Positions 1 to 13,020 are shown, counted from the first letter of the stretch. The stretch is DNA of 64,000 nt from Silene latifolia (GCF_048544455.1 NC_133531.1:66502099-66566098); one strand, 5' to 3'. Program-made: numbers and translations. The notes: a model not told the origin generated them from the letters alone.

Positions 1-2442
1 TCTTTATTTACATCTTCGCAGTCGAGTGGATTTGACGAGCTGCTGAGTGGCGTAAAGGATAGAGTGACAATGGCGATGAATGAGAGTTTTAAAGCTGAAT
101 GTAAGGGTGACGAGGTCTTTGAAGCGTTATAACAAATGCACCCCCTGAAGGCGCCTGGACCAGATGGTATAAATGCTCTGTTTTATCAAACTTATTGGCA
201 TATCGTGGGTCCCTCTGTTACGCGTCTGGTACTTCGTATCTTGAATGGTAGTGAGAACCCAGCTGTTATAAATAGCAATCATATTGTTTTAATCCCTAAG
301 AAGAAGGCACCAAATAAATTTACTGACTATCGGCCGATAAGCTTATGCAATGTCTTGTACAAACTAGTGGCTAAAGTGCTCGCAAATCGACTGAAACAAT
401 TTCTGGGAAGTTTGGTCTCGAAGAACCAAAGTGCTTTTACTCCTGGAAGGTTGATTTCTGATAATATCTTGATTGCCTTTGAGATGTTTCATTACATGAA
501 GAATGCTCGTAGTAGGGGAGGTCATATGGCGCTGAAGCTGGATATGGCAAAGGCGTGCGATAGAATAGAGTGGGTGTTTTTGGAGAAGGTGATTCTAGCC
601 ATGGGATTTGATGGGAACTGGGTGGGTAATGTGATGATGGCCTTTGTACCGAGTAGAGGATTGCGACAAGATGATCCGTTATCTCCATATTTATTTATTG
701 TTTGTGCAGAGGTACTGTCAAGTATGATTAGGCGTAAAGTGGAAGAGGGAGTGCTACATGGTATCCGGGTGGCGCCAGTGTCACCGGTTGTTTCTCATCT
801 TTTCTTCGCTGATGACAGCATAATATTTGTTAAAGCTAATGAGGCCCAGGCTCGTGTTGTCATGGAGTTATTGAGTCAGTATGAAAGTGCATCTGGGCAG
901 CTGGTTAGTAAGGAGAAGACCACGGTGTCATTTAGCAAGGGTACAGTTGCTTGGCGGAGGGATAAGGTGTCATCAGTCTTAGGCGTACAGGTTGTGCAGA
1001 AGCAAGGAAAATACTTAGGCTTACCGACAGTTATAGGTCACTCCAAGCAGGTTGTCACTAAGATTGTCCGGGACAAATTGAATAATAAAATGCAAGGTTG
1101 GCGAGGTAAATTATTTAGCAGAGCAGGTAGGAAAACTTTGATAAAGGCAGTTGCCCAATCTATACCTACATATGCAATGAGTGTTTTTAAGTTACCAGCT
1201 AATTTTTGTGATGAACTCCGTTCTATTGTCTCAAGATTTTGGTGGGGATCAGAAAATGGTAAAAGGAAAATTTCATGGGTAGCATGGGAGGTTTTGTGAT
1301 GGTCGAAGGCTAGATGGGGGGTGGGTTTTCGAAATTTTGGAAAGTTTAATTTAGCCCTATTAGCGAAGCAAGCATGGCGATTAATATGCGACGAGGGAAG
1401 CTTGATGGTCCGAGTGTTGAAGGTTAAGTATTTTCCGAACTGTTCTTTTATGGATGCTGTGGTTGGGAATAACTCGAGTTATACTTGGAGGAGTATTTGT
1501 GATGTCAAGCAAGTAATGGGGTTGGGGGTGCGGAAAAGGGTGGGTGACGGGAAGGAGACAAAGGTTTGGTTGGACCCATGGATTCCGGGGACTGCATCAT
1601 GGTGTGTGATTTCGCCGCGAGGAGGGTTCGACTTGGAGATGAAGGTCGAAGAGTTAATGGTGGCGGGGGAGTCTAGGTGGGATAGAGAGAAGGTTGAGGC
1701 TATGTTCCTACCTTTTAAAGCGGAGAGGATCATGAACATACGATTGAGTGAATTAGTACGGGAGGATAGTTGGTGCTGGGATGGTGCGCGTGATGGGGAG
1801 TACTCGTTTAGGGAGGGATACCGGCTGCTAGCAGCGGAGGAGTGTGAGGAGGGGGAGCAGTCCGACACTTCTATGGTCAGCTGGCTTTGGAAAATGATTT
1901 GGAGCATATCGGTGTTACCACGTATTAAGGTGTTCATGTGGCAGCTGTGTAGAGATGCGCTTCCGGTTAAAGACAACATAGCAACTCGCTTTCGGGATTT
2001 TGATGGGTCTTGCCCTCGGTGTCACGTTGTTGCGGAGTCATGTATCCATGTTGTTCGAGATTGCGGTTGGAATGAGGAGATATGGGAGATGGTCGGGTTG
2101 GAGGTCTTTAGGAATCATAACAGTATGTGTATACGGGAATGGGTGGAGGCTGAGTTCCGTGTTATGGGGGACGAGGAACGGGTTCTTTTTATGACTTCGT
2201 GCTGGGTGATTTGGGAGCAGAGGAACAAGTTATTATTCGACAATGGGAAGTGGACAAGTGAGGAAGTTGCAAGGAGAGTCACAGACGTAGTTTGGGAGAT
2301 GGCGAGTATAAAGATGGATAAGGCTGATGAGGAAAGGGGGAGGGGAGAGTCAACATGCGCTGGTAGATGGGGTAGGCCGAGTGATGGTACGTGGAAGATA
2401 AATGTCGATGCGGGTGTTAAGGAGGGGCTGGGTGTTGGGTTG
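1..2442 (+). mobile_element. LINE 1 (plant L1-type non-LTR retrotransposon), left part
   Basis: This is the second reading frame of an L1-type LINE. Its 5' end lies outside the window. In order it shows the reverse transcriptase start (KAPGPDGINALFYQ near 150), motif A as LDMAKACDRIEW (about 538-570), GLRQDDPLSPYLF (about 660-700), the catalytic FADD (about 805-816), a zinc-finger region near 1880-2100 (WKMIWSISVLPRIKVFMWQ, then CPRCH) and the start of an RNase H domain (WKINVDAG, about 2392-2415). The frame is open except for in-frame stops at 130-132 and 1297-1299. Around 20 codons that relatives have before GLRQ appear to be deleted, and the usual GLRQGDP reads GLRQDDP, so the copy is dead. 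The Athila element interrupts the RNase H domain at 2442, and the same frame resumes after 16292. Confidence 0.93.
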
Positions 2443-2719
2443 TGATGAGTCATTTTTGTATACACTTTTATGCCTCCCCTTTATATTATTTGAGACGTTT
2501 TGCGTGCTATTTTATGCCATTTACATGCTTATTAAGTCAGAATCTAGTTACTACCGCATTTTGGTATTTAAATGCAGGAATCATGCATTTGTGAAGCAAA
2601 CGAGCACACCGGAGCACCGCGGAGCTGGCATATAGGACACACGCTGCATGGCACGAATTTATAGGAGATAAAGACAAGATTTGACATGGATTTGTTCGAA
2701 GAACCGAAGACCATAAGCC

Positions 2720-2757
2720 AAACTCGACTGAGTTTCACCAAACTCGATCTAGTTTCG
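2720..2757. repeat. Near-palindrome pair in Athila 5' LTR
   Basis: Two copies of the pattern AAACTCG-NN-CGAGTTT. The cores start at 2725 (centre AC) and 2745 (centre AT), so they are 20 bp apart. The same pair recurs in the 3' LTR, twice in pol and in degenerate form in the 3' non-coding part. Confidence 0.8.
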
Positions 2758-3487
2758 GCCTGAATCGGCTGACGTGTCTTTTATTTCCGGATATTCTATT
2801 TTACCTAATTTCTATAATATGTACTCGGACGAATGAATTTGGGTTACGCTTTTCATACCTAGAGAAGGCTTAGAAGAACTTTTTAGCAGTAAGAAAACTT
2901 TCTTAGCATTCAGATCTAGAATTCTTTGCATCCGAATTTACGGTACTTTGTTTATCTTTATTTACTATTAATCAATTTAGTTTCTGTTCAATTATTAGTA
3001 TCTCTTATTTTCTTTTATGCTTTCAATCATGTCTTCTATAATTATTATTGTTATTATTTTAATTAGTATGCGTGGCTAAATCGTTCATCTAAGGAGAAGG
3101 GGGATCTAGGTCGATTAAAAGGGGATTAATGAACTAATTATTAGTAAGACCGCTTAAGTTATCGTTTGATTATTGTTTTCTTCTAATTATTTGATTTAGG
3201 CCTGAATCTCTAATTAGTATAGCGAATTGATATTTCACCGACCGGGTTATATTCAATATAGACTACGGTAATCAGATAGGTAAATGTTAATTATAGCGAT
3301 CGCATGTTAATCTGAATCTAAAGGGCATAATTGAATCGATAGATCTTGTGACCTTAGATAACTTGGTTGACCTTCTAATCACTAAATTGCATCTTCGGAT
3401 AATCAACTTAGCGAACCCGATTCCCTAGACTTTTAATCTTTATTGTTTACAAACTTTATTTATTTGCTTAATTAGTCGCTTAGATAC

Positions 3488-6400
3488 CCTTTTTTGTTTT
3501 TTGACAACTGTAAAGAAAGTTATCCTACCTATTCATAGCCTTTTTTGCAAGGCTATGAGCATACATATTACATGACCTCGGAATATAACTAAATGATAGA
3601 CAATGAAAAGAAGCGGAAAGAGAATGGATATCATCCAGGATTCCCGAAGCCAGATGGTGTGCTCGTTCAATCTCTGTAAAGTGACAAATAAGAGGAAGAC
3701 AGACCGAAGAAATCTCCAAATGCCAATATCCAGAACTCATCGCCCATAGTAGCACGTCTTTAACAGCAATGGCCTCAGCTTGTGTTGCAGATTCAGCCAC
3801 AATTGCCTTACCATACTCATAGAATCTATTTCCCGTACCCGTTAGTGCCACCCACCCTATGCCCGCTATACAAGTAGATTTCCATCCCGCATCAACCATA
3901 ACTCGAATCTGCTCACAAGAGTGTGCCACTCCAATGAAATGAACAGGATTACTATTTCTGATCCTCACAAAATCATTCTCAAAAGGATCCTGCTCATTCA
4001 AAGGCTCTACATCCTTAATTTTGAGTGCCTTTTCAATTGATATGTCAGCCGTCTTCACCACTTGACTCCACCAATTGAAAAACATATTAGGATGAAAAGG
4101 CTCCCCCTTGAAAAGCATCCTATTTCTAATACCCCCACAGACGCCACAACGTAGCCAAAACCCGGACCATACGAAACTCAGCATCATTCATCTTTTCGAG
4201 ATAGGCCATCCAATTTATAATCCAATTTGCTAGACTAATAGAGGTGCAACCGATCTTCTTGATTCCCAGATCCGAGCACATCCATAATCTCTTAGCCATC
4301 TCGCAATCCCTGAAAAGATGCTCCATCGTTTCCATGACCCCACCATCATTACTACAGAGCTTGCAGCAATGATCAAGATCTATATTTCGTCTTGCAAAGT
4401 TAACACCTATTGAAAGCGTGTTCGTTAAAATTCGCCACACAAGAATTTTCCATACCGCCGGTCCTGGTAAACGCCATAGTCTAGTCCTGCAAAAGACTCG
4501 ACTCTCTTGACTTAAGCGAGTCATGTCTTTAGGGCTCCCTTTTCGCTCCATATACCTTATATGTAAGATACCATATCCACTTTTAACACTATACTCAACC
4601 TTACTAGTATATGTCCATGCGATTTCATCAACAGTCCTCGAATTTCAAATAGGCATTGCAATAATTCTATTTGCACAATCCTCCAAGAAAATCTGTCTAA
4701 CCAACTCTTCATTCCAACAGGGCACACCCTCAGTGCCGTCAAAGTGCCTGAGATCTCGAATCTCAGTGTTATGTAGGCCTACAGAATCTAATGACAACAG
4801 ATTATCCTTAGGTTCCGGATACTCTCCATCAACCCATCTTGTTGTCCAGACATTCTTGGTAGAGTTAAGGCCAGGTTTCTAAGCCATATGTTGTTGAATA
4901 AATTCCAAACCATAAAGAATACTCCTAGCTCCCCAAGACAGATTACTAGCATTCTGTGCTCCCAACTTCAAAGACCAATCTTCCATATTAATAGATTTTT
5001 GTTGGAAAACATGACAAATCAAGGAGTCATTCCCATCAACAATTTTCCAAGCATGTTTAGCTAGCATAGCTTGATTTAGACATTCAATATTACGTAAACC
5101 AAGACCCCCTCACTCTTTGGAATACTTAAGAACCTGTTACTACACCAGTGTATAGCTTTCCCTTCTTTACATCCCGCACACCAAAAATGTGATAAGATAG
5201 CATTAAGCTTCCTAGTCACACTTACCGGTATTTTAAATACCGATAGAAAATAGTTGGAGAGGTTTGATAGAACGGATGCAATAAGGTTCAATCTTCCAGC
5301 CGGAGATAGAAAAATTCCATTCCAAGAGAAGATACGCTTCATGACCAGATCAATAAGTCCTTTAAAAAGGTCCCTTTTCGATCCTTGTACCTACGTTGGT
5401 AGTCCACGATATTTTCCCAAACCTTTATTTCCTTTAATTTTAAGACTCTTAAGACAGTTACGAGCTCTAGACAACCTCATGTTTGGACTGAACAGAATCC
5501 CTGATTTTTCCTCATTAATGACTTGTCCGGAAGCTCGACAGTAGCGATCAAGAATAACCCTCAAATGACCCACCGTGTCTTTATAGTCTTGGATGAAGAA
5601 AACCGCATCATCCGCAAAGAACAAGTGGGATATATTAACCCCTCCCTGCCTCAGACTAATACCCTTCACCATACCCAAATTATGAGATCACGCCATAGCA
5701 CAAGACAAAACCTCCATACATAGAACAAATAAGAAGGGAGAGAGAGGGTCTCCCTGTCTAAGGCCACACTGTGGTCGAAAAAGGGTCTGAGGCACCCCAT
5801 TGAATAGGACTTGGTAGGAAACACTAGTAACGCAATTCATAATCAATGTTACCAATTTATCAGGGAATCCCACTTTATGCAACACAGCTCGAAGAAAGTC
5901 CCACTTCACACGGTCATACGCCTTGCTCATATCAGCCTTAAAAGCAAATCGACCCACCTTACCTTTCTTGTGAGAGTTGATTCTATGAATAGCCTCATTG
6001 GCAAGCAGAATATTATCAGAAACATGCCTTCCCGGAATGAAGGCATTCTGGTACTCACCCACTAACTAACCCATTACCTTTGATAAGCGATTCGAGATAC
6101 ACTTCGAGACAATCCGCATAAAGACATTACAGAGACTAATAGGCCGGTAGTCTCCGACCTTCTCCGGATTATCCGACTTAGGAAGCAACGTAATAAAAGT
6201 TCGATTTAATTCTGACAAGACCATACCCGAGTTAAGAACAGAGAGGACAGCTTTGGTAACATCCTTTTTGATAAAGTACCAACATTTTTGAAAAAATACA
6301 CCTGGCACGCCATCCGGTCCCGGAGATTTAAGTGCTCCCATCTGGAAAACGGCTTTTCGGACCTCTTTAACAGTAAAAGCACGGTTCAAGCCATCGACAT

Positions 6401-6661
6401 CGTCATTTTTAACTTTAGTTGTCATATGTTGCAATAAATCCTCCATGCCCCGCGAGTCCTCTATATTCGACCCATTCGCACTCTCCGAGAACAACGCAAC
6501 AAAAGTATCATGAAATATCCGACTGACTCTTTCTGGTTCATAAATCAACCTTCCATCACTATTTTTGATACTAAGAATAATGTTCCTACCCGCCCGGCCT
6601 TTAACCCAGTTGAAGAAATACTTAGTACAAGTATCCCCATCAACCATCCATTTTAATTTCG
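3488..6661 (-). mobile_element. LINE 2, 5'-truncated L1-type copy inside the Athila LTR
   Basis: Read on the minus strand, this starts inside the second LINE reading frame and runs to an A-rich tail (the T-rich stretch at 3490-3501 on the + strand). Visible pieces: RT start with KSPGPDGVPGVFFQ and DYRPISLCNV (6066-6661); ADMSKAYDRVKW and GLRQGDPLSPFLF (5688-6062); FADD (5391-5678); the thumb-like region (5076-5342); a zinc-finger region (4126-4551); RNase H ending in RSCNMYAHSLAKKAM (3525-4187). Successive pieces fall in different frames, so several frameshifts and stops separate them. No clear target duplication is seen; the two LTR halves join almost exactly at TAGATAC / CAAACAATC. The catalytic motifs survive, but the copy cannot encode one protein. 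Confidence 0.92.
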
Positions 6662-6834
6662 CAAACAATCAAAATCTTCAAGAAACTGTTACTTTTCAAA
6701 CGGACTTAATTAGTAAGCAAACTAGACTTTATAGCCTCCCTGTGGATTCGATACCTTTCTTGCCACTAGCTATTGTTAGTAGTATCATAGGTTTTACTTT
6801 GATTTAGGGAAGACGACTTTGCCCTTATCAAATT

Positions 6835-6852
6835 TGGCGTCGTTGCCGGGGA
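6835..6852 (+). promoter_or_regulatory. Athila primer-binding site
   Basis: TGGCGTCGTTGCCGGGGA lies 4 bases after the 5' LTR. Apart from one base it equals the site of the pol-less relative at 31451. Athila-type elements are known to use a tRNA-Asp-type primer of this sequence; the assignment is from memory of the family. Confidence 0.8.
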
Positions 6853-6954
6853 GACAACAATTTCCTGTTTGTTTTATTATTTAGTTTGTCTTTTGTCTCA
6901 GGGAACTTCAGTTCCTTGAGACCGTTTCTCACACTTTTCTTGTTAGTTTCGTTT

Positions 6955-8334
6955 ATGCCCAGGTCTTACAGGTCTGAACTTGTTTCTCCAGATCCAGAAC
7001 CTGAGAGGACTTTTCGCTACAGATGGAAATTTAATCAAGAAGTGGGTCAAGTAGAAGACTTGAGTATACTTGACGTCGAGACGGCGAGCTCAGCACAGTC
7101 AGCCGATCAGTCCTACAAAGAGGACGACATTCCTATTCCCGAAATCTCAGTCGAAACCCCTATTCCCAAGACTACCATCATGCCTACTCTAGCCAGTCAC
7201 TCCGAGCCGACCTTAGCTTCTATACCTCAAGGATTTAAGCTGCCCACTACTGCCAATGGAACTTTTGAGATTCGGCCATCTTACATCAATTTAGTGGAAC
7301 GAAATTTGTTTGGAGGGGCAGCTGCTGAGGATCCTGCGACACATATGGAGAAATTTGTCACCTACTGCTGTTCTATTCCTTTAACAGCTGGAGTGACACA
7401 AGACCAGGTAAAGGAGGTGCCCTTTCCTTTCTCTCTGAAAGATGGAGCTGCTGAGTGGTTAAGAGATCTGGATATGGAGAATGAAGGAATTACAGACTGG
7501 AATTCCTTAGCCCTTGCTTTCTACAAGAGGTACTTCCCACCTCAAAAGACTAATGCTCTACGAAATAAAATTACCAGTTTCAAGCAAGGAGCTACTGAAG
7601 ATTTGAATGAAGCTTGGATTCGCTTCAAACGTTTGGTCCGATCAGTTCCACATCATGGTTTCCCTAAGTGGTTTCTTTGCAACCAGTTTTATAACGGGTT
7701 GTACGACGATCATCGTGCCCTTTTGGATTCTTCTGTTAATGGGAGGTTTCAGGACAACACCAATGATGATAACGCGTAGAAGTTAATTGATCAGATTGCC
7801 ACCCATACTGCTAGGTATGGAAATCCTAGGGGAAGCACGCGAGGAATTGGTGTTGATAGTACAGTTGCTGTAAAGTTAGACGCTATAACTACTGCAATTG
7901 CTGAGTTACAGATGACCCAATCTTTGGGAAACAAGAAGGCGGTTAATGCTATGGCTCAGCAAGAGGAATCTTGTGCTCGTTGTGGTTTTGATGGTCATAT
8001 TGCTGCTGAATGTTTAAGCACAATTAAGCAATTTAATGCCTTCCAATCTTATAAGCAAGGTAATATTTTCTCTAATTTCTATAATGAAAGGACTAGAGAG
8101 CATCCGAACCTCCAATGGTCAAGCCAGAATATGCAGAACCCGCAACCACAACAACAAAATTCAACATATACTATTCCTCAAAACCATGGGAATCCAAGGC
8201 CGAATCAAGGGGGAAATCAGTTCAATCAAAGGGGTAATCAATTCAATAATCAACGTCAACAACAATTTCAGCCGTTGCAACCTCCTCCCCTAGCTCCTAA
8301 TAATGATATGGCCGAGTTGAAAGCTATGTTGTAA
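6955..8334 (+). CDS. Athila gag region (fossil)
   Basis: Gag-like protein of an LTR retrotransposon, which would form the virus-like particle. The capsid-type domain lies at about 7230-7780 (EDPATHMEKFV, EWLRDLD, FYKRYFP, a retrotransposon gag pattern). A CCHC zinc knuckle (CARCGFDGHIAAEC) lies at about 7972-8013, followed by a Gln/Asn-rich tail to 8334. The likely start is the ATG at 6955 (MPRSYRSEL); an upstream ATG at 6886 is in frame but would add a hydrophobic leader not expected for gag. The part is broken, with a small number of breaks. It lies just after the primer-binding site, as expected. Confidence 0.85.
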
Positions 8335-8505
8335 CAAAGTTTACAGAATTAGCAGAAGCAAGCATCTCAAATTAACGAGCTCATAGCACACAACAAGATT
8401 CTAGATACCCAAGTTGCTCAGATGGCTGCCTAAAATCACTCTAAACAGCCCGGTACCCTTCCTCCACAAGGGAAGCAAGCTCATGAGCATACAAATGTAA
8501 TTCAT

Positions 8506-11500
8506 TTGAGGAGTGGCACTACCTATGAAGGTCCGAAAATGCCCGTTGAGGAAGAAGAGCATCCATTTATGCATTCTAAAGGATTGGGGAATTTGGAATT
8601 GAGCGACGATGAGAAAGATGCCAGTAATGATACAGTACTTCCTAGGAAAAAGAAGAACGAGGCAGAAGCTATTTTAGCTAAAACTCGACAGAGTTCCAAA
8701 AAACTCGATCGAGTTTCGTCTCAAATTGTTGCTGATGCTACTGGAAGTAACGTGGGTCATGATACTGGAGTTTCAGATGAAACTCGACCGAGTTTCCAAA
8801 AACGCGATCGAGTTTTGTCTCATGTAGCTCCTGATGTGCCTGCTTCGTCGAGTTCTGCAAAGGAAGTCGTGCCAATTACTATTCCACTACCTTTTCCGCA
8901 TCGACAACAGAAGTCAAAACTTGATACGCAACTTAAGCGATTCATGGAAGTAGTGAAGAACTTGCAAGTGAGTGTTCCATTTACTGATTTGATCACTCAA
9001 GTGCCGGCTTATGCGAAGTTTTTGAAAGACATATTAACAAGGAAGAGATCCTTTGATGAAGTAGAGACGGTTGCATTCACTCAGAAGTGCACAGCTACGA
9101 TGCACGCTACCATTCCACCAAAGCTAAAGGATCCAGGGAGTTTTTCTATCCCTTGTCATATAGTTCATTTAGCTATTAGTAAAGCTCTTTGTGATTCTGG
9201 AGCTAGTGTCAATGTTATGCCGTATTCAATATGTAAAAAGCTTAATATGGGTCAACTTAATATCACTAATATGACTCTACATATGGCTGACCGTTCTCTA
9301 CAACACCCTCTAGGTGTTTTAGAAGACGTGCCAGTTAGAATAGGGAAATATTTCATTCCAGTTGACTTCGTTATTCTTGATATGGCTGAAGATGTCCACA
9401 TCCCCATCATTCTAGGCAGACAATTCCTTCATACCGCAGGGGCCATTATAGATTTGGGGAGAGGCCGACTAACATTAGTTTTAGGAGATGATAGGATCAC
9501 TTTTGATTTAGAAAAAGCATTAAAGCAACCTATGATTGAGGAAACTTTTAATAGAATTGATATTATTGATTTGACTGTTGATGACTCTCTTTTTTTGAAC
9601 TTAAATAGGAATCCTCTGGAGATTGCCCTACTGACTGATCCAGCTATTGAGACGAGCTCATGGAGTCTAGAATTTTTCGCGGTAGAGAAGTTGTTGACTG
9701 GAGAGGAATGCAAAGAAAATAAGGTTTTGAGCTTAGGTAGCCCCTCAAAGGGTGCCAAGGTACAGAAACCGGAACTTAAACCCCTTCCCTCTCATCTTAA
9801 GTATATATTTCTGGACACATATGAGATGAATCCTGTAATTGTCAATGCTAGCCTAACAGAAAACCAACTCTTTGCTTTGTTGGTTGTTTTGAGAACTCAT
9901 AAGAAAGCTATTGGGTATAACATTGACGATTTACAGGGTATTAATCCTGATTTTTGTATGCACCGTATTTATTTAGAAGAAGGTCAAAGGCCTAGTGCGC
10001 AAGGTCAGAGACGGCTAAATCCTCCTACGCAAGAGGTGGTAAGGAAAGAGGTACAGAAATTACTTGATGCTGGTATTATATATTCTATATCTGATTCAAA
10101 ATGGGTTAGTCCAGTCCAGGTTGTACCTAAGAAGGGAGGTACTACGGTAGTTGCTAATGATAAAAATGAATTAATTGCTACTAGACTTGTGACGAGATGG
10201 AGGATGTGTATAGATTACATGAAGCTGAATTCAGCTACTAGAAAAGACCATTTTCCCTTACCTTATATTGATCAGATGTTAGAAAGACTTGCGTCTCATA
10301 GTTATTTCTGTTATCTAGATGGCTACTCCGGTTTCTTTCAGATACCCATACACCCTGATGATCAGGAAAAGACCACATTCACATGTCCATATGGTGTATT
10401 TGCTTATAGGAGGATGCCTTTTGGCTTATGTAATGCCCCAGCCTACTTTTCAGCGTTGTATGATGGCCATATTTTCGATTACATAGAGTCTATTATGGAA
10501 GTCTTTATGGATGATTTCAGTGTTTATGGTACTGATTTTGATGTTTGCTTGAGAAACTTGTCTAAGGTTTTGCAGCGCTGTGATAAGGCTCATCTTGTAC
10601 TGAACTGGGAGAAGTGCCACTTTATGGTGACTGAAGGAGTGGTGCTTGGTCACTTGGTGTCTAGACGTGGTATTGAGGTAGATAAGGCTAAGGTTGAGGT
10701 AATAGAAAAACTTCCGTACCCGGTTAATGTTAAAAGTGTGCGTAGTTTTCTTGGTCATGCAGGATTTTATCGCCGCTTTATTAAAGATTTTTCTAAAATT
10801 GCTCAACCTTTAGCGAGGCTCCTTCATAAGGATGCCCCGTTTGTGTTTACTGATGAGTGTGTTAAGTCTTTTGATAGGATTAAACAAGCTCTTATTTCAG
10901 CTCCCATTATCCAGTCTCCTGATTGGGATCTACCGTTTGAAGTTATGTGCGATGCCAGTGATTATGCCCTTGGAGCTGTTTTGGGGCAGCGGAAAGAGAA
11001 AGTTCTTAATGCTATTTACTATGCTAGCAAGACACTTGATGATACACAGATTAATTATGCTACTACAGAGAAGGAGTTGCTTATAGTTGTCTATGCTTTA
11101 GACAAATTCAGAGCTTATCTTGTGGGTTCTAAGGTGACTGTGTATACTGATCATTCCGCTTTGAATCATTTGTTAGCCAAGAAGGAGGCTAAACCGAGGC
11201 TTATTCATTGGATTCTATTGCTGCAAGAATTCGACCTGACAATTAGGGATAAGTCTGGTGCTGAGAATGTTGTTGCTGAACATTTATCTCGGTTGAGATT
11301 TGACGGAGGGGATGTGATTGATGATTCTTTTCCAGATGACCATCTATTGGCCATTACCGCAAATACTCCATGGTTTGCTGATTTTGCCAACTACTTAGTA
11401 GGAGGTATTCTTCCTCCTGACTTGCCATATCAACAGAAGAAGAAATTTATGCATGATGTGAAGCGGTATTTTTGGGATGACCCGTATCTGTTTCGTGAAT

Positions 11501-12663
11501 GTGCTGATGGTATTTATAGACGGTGTATCCCGGAGAGCGAGGTATATGCTATTTTATCTTATTGTCATTCTTCTTCTTACAGTGGTCATCATGGTCCGTC
11601 TAGGACCTTTGCTAAAGTAATGCAGTCTAGTTTCTTTTGGCCAACTATTCTGAAGGATGCTACTACTTTCGTCCGTTCTTGTGATGCATGTCAAAGGACG
11701 GGTAATATTACACATAGGCATGAAATGCCTCAAACTGGGATCTTGGAAGTTGATATTTTTGATGTTTGGGGTATAGACTATCAAGGGTCGTTCCCGTCAT
11801 CTCATGGGAATCAGTATATCTTGGTAGCTGTGGATTATGTATCCAAAAGGGTGGAAGTTGTTGTCACCCCTACTTGTGATGCTAAAGCAGTTGTAAAATT
11901 GTTTCAGAAGATTATATTCCCTCGGTTTGTAGTCCCTCGTGCTGTGATTAGTGATGGAGGGAAGCATTTTAATGAACGTCATCTGAATTCTTTGTTGAAG
12001 AAATATGGCGTTATACACCGTAGAGGATTGGGTTATCATCCCCAAACAAGTGGGCAAGTGGAGGTTTCTAGTCGAGAGCTGAAATCTATTTTGGAGAAAG
12101 TAGTTAGCAAGAATAGAAAGGATTGGAGTCGTAAGCTTGGTGATACTCTGTGGGCTTACCGAACTGCATTTAAAACTCCAATTGGTACATCTCCTTACCG
12201 TCTGGTTTACGAGAAGTCGTGTCATCTTCCAGTAGAACTTGAGTATCGGGCTATGTGGGCCATTAAAGAGCTGAATATGGATCCCTCACTGGCGGGTGAG
12301 AAAAGATTGATGCAGTTGAATGAGCTAGATGAGTTTCGACTGCATGCTTATGATAGTGCTCGAGTTTACAAAGAACGAACCAAGAAGTGGCATGACAAGC
12401 ACATTTTGCAGCGGTAATTCCATGTTGGAGACAAGGTATTGTTATTTAACTCTCGTTTGCGATTTTTTCCAGGTAAGCTCCGTTCTAGGTGGTCAGGACC
12501 GTTTACTGTTGCTGAAGTAAACAAATTTGGGCCGGTTACGCTGAAAACCGACAAAGGAGAGACTTTTAAAGTGAATGGGCAAAGATTGAAGATCTATTAT
12601 GATGGTGCATTTGTTGGAGTGATAGAGGTCGTTGACCTCTTCACTATTGATTCCTCTTGCTGA
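8506..12663 (+). CDS. Athila pol region (fossil): protease, RT, RNase H, integrase
   Basis: A long open stretch of about 1,300 codons followed by a short integrase tail. In order it contains an aspartic protease ([11 protein letters not shown], about 9188-9220, with ILGRQFL further on), RT ([17 protein letters not shown] near 10310, [12 protein letters not shown] near 10410, catalytic FMDDF near 10505), RNase H ([13 protein letters not shown] near 10950, TDHSALNHL near 11150) and integrase (zinc-binding H...H...CDACQ near 11575-11690, [13 protein letters not shown] near 11770, SDGGKHF near 11950). The enzymatic motifs look well kept, consistent with a fairly young insertion. The order RT, RNase H, integrase is that of Ty3/gypsy. 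The first 130 codons hold two copies of the near-palindrome pair. As a fossil it is treated as broken. Confidence 0.92.
8681..8718. repeat. Near-palindrome pair in Athila pol, copy 1
   Basis: Cores start at 8686 (centre AC) and 8706 (centre AT), 20 bp apart, with the same order as in the LTR. Here the motif is coding, read as KTRQSS and then KLDRVS: two different codon phases of the same DNA pattern. Confidence 0.8.
8780..8817. repeat. Near-palindrome pair in Athila pol, copy 2
   Basis: Cores start at 8785 (centre AC) and 8805 (centre AT), again 20 bp apart. They are read as ETRPSF and then KRDRVL. Confidence 0.8.
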
Positions 12664-12704
12664 TGAGGTAATCCGGTCGTGCGGGACCGCTTAAACCAGT
12701 GCTA

Positions 12705-12720
12705 CCGGGAGGCAGCCCGG
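12705..12720 (+). other. Short GC hairpin after pol
   Basis: CCGGG-AGGCAG-CCCGG: a 5-bp stem with a 6-base loop, preceded by GCTA. The pol-less relative has the same hairpin at 33029-33044, also preceded by GCTA(C). Confidence 0.65.
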
Positions 12721-12895
12721 ATTTTATTGTATAAATTTTGTAATTTAGGATTTTAGTTGTATTTTAGTTAAGTATTTAATTGATTTAGAGTGAAGTGAGG
12801 GAGAGAATTTCATTTTTTTAATAAGTGCTTTTGCAGATTAGTTGAGAAATTTGACGTAAAGAGACGTTGGGCACTTGGAAGACGTCTTATTCCAA

Positions 12896-13020
12896 ACTTC
12901 GATCTAGTTTTAGTCGAACCCGATCGAATTTCAAATGGGAAATTAAAAAGACTTTACGCCGTAGCAAAGAAGTTGGACAAAGTCAAACTCGACCGAGTTT
13001 CGGTCTGAACCGGGTTCCAT
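12896..13020. repeat. Degenerate near-palindromes in Athila 3' region
   Basis: Cores at 12900 and 12921 (21 bp apart), then a well-kept one at 12990 followed about 21 bp later by a CCGG-centred variant. The sequence after the 12990 copy (CGGTCTGAACCGG) resembles that after the LTR pair (CGGCCTGAACCGG). Confidence 0.6.

Larger units (their letters stand above)
2443..6830 (+). repeat. Athila 5' LTR, split by LINE 2
   Basis: It begins TGATGAGTC and ends CCCTTATCA. The LTR sequence is 2443-3487 plus 6662-6830, matching the uninterrupted 3' LTR at 15080-16292. The part near 2720-2757 carries a pair of 16-bp near-palindromes described separately. Confidence 0.92.

Noticed and set aside
9429-12225. 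Minus-strand frames of 60-140 codons under Athila pol
   Set aside because: They are shadows of the well-supported + strand pol and have no motifs.
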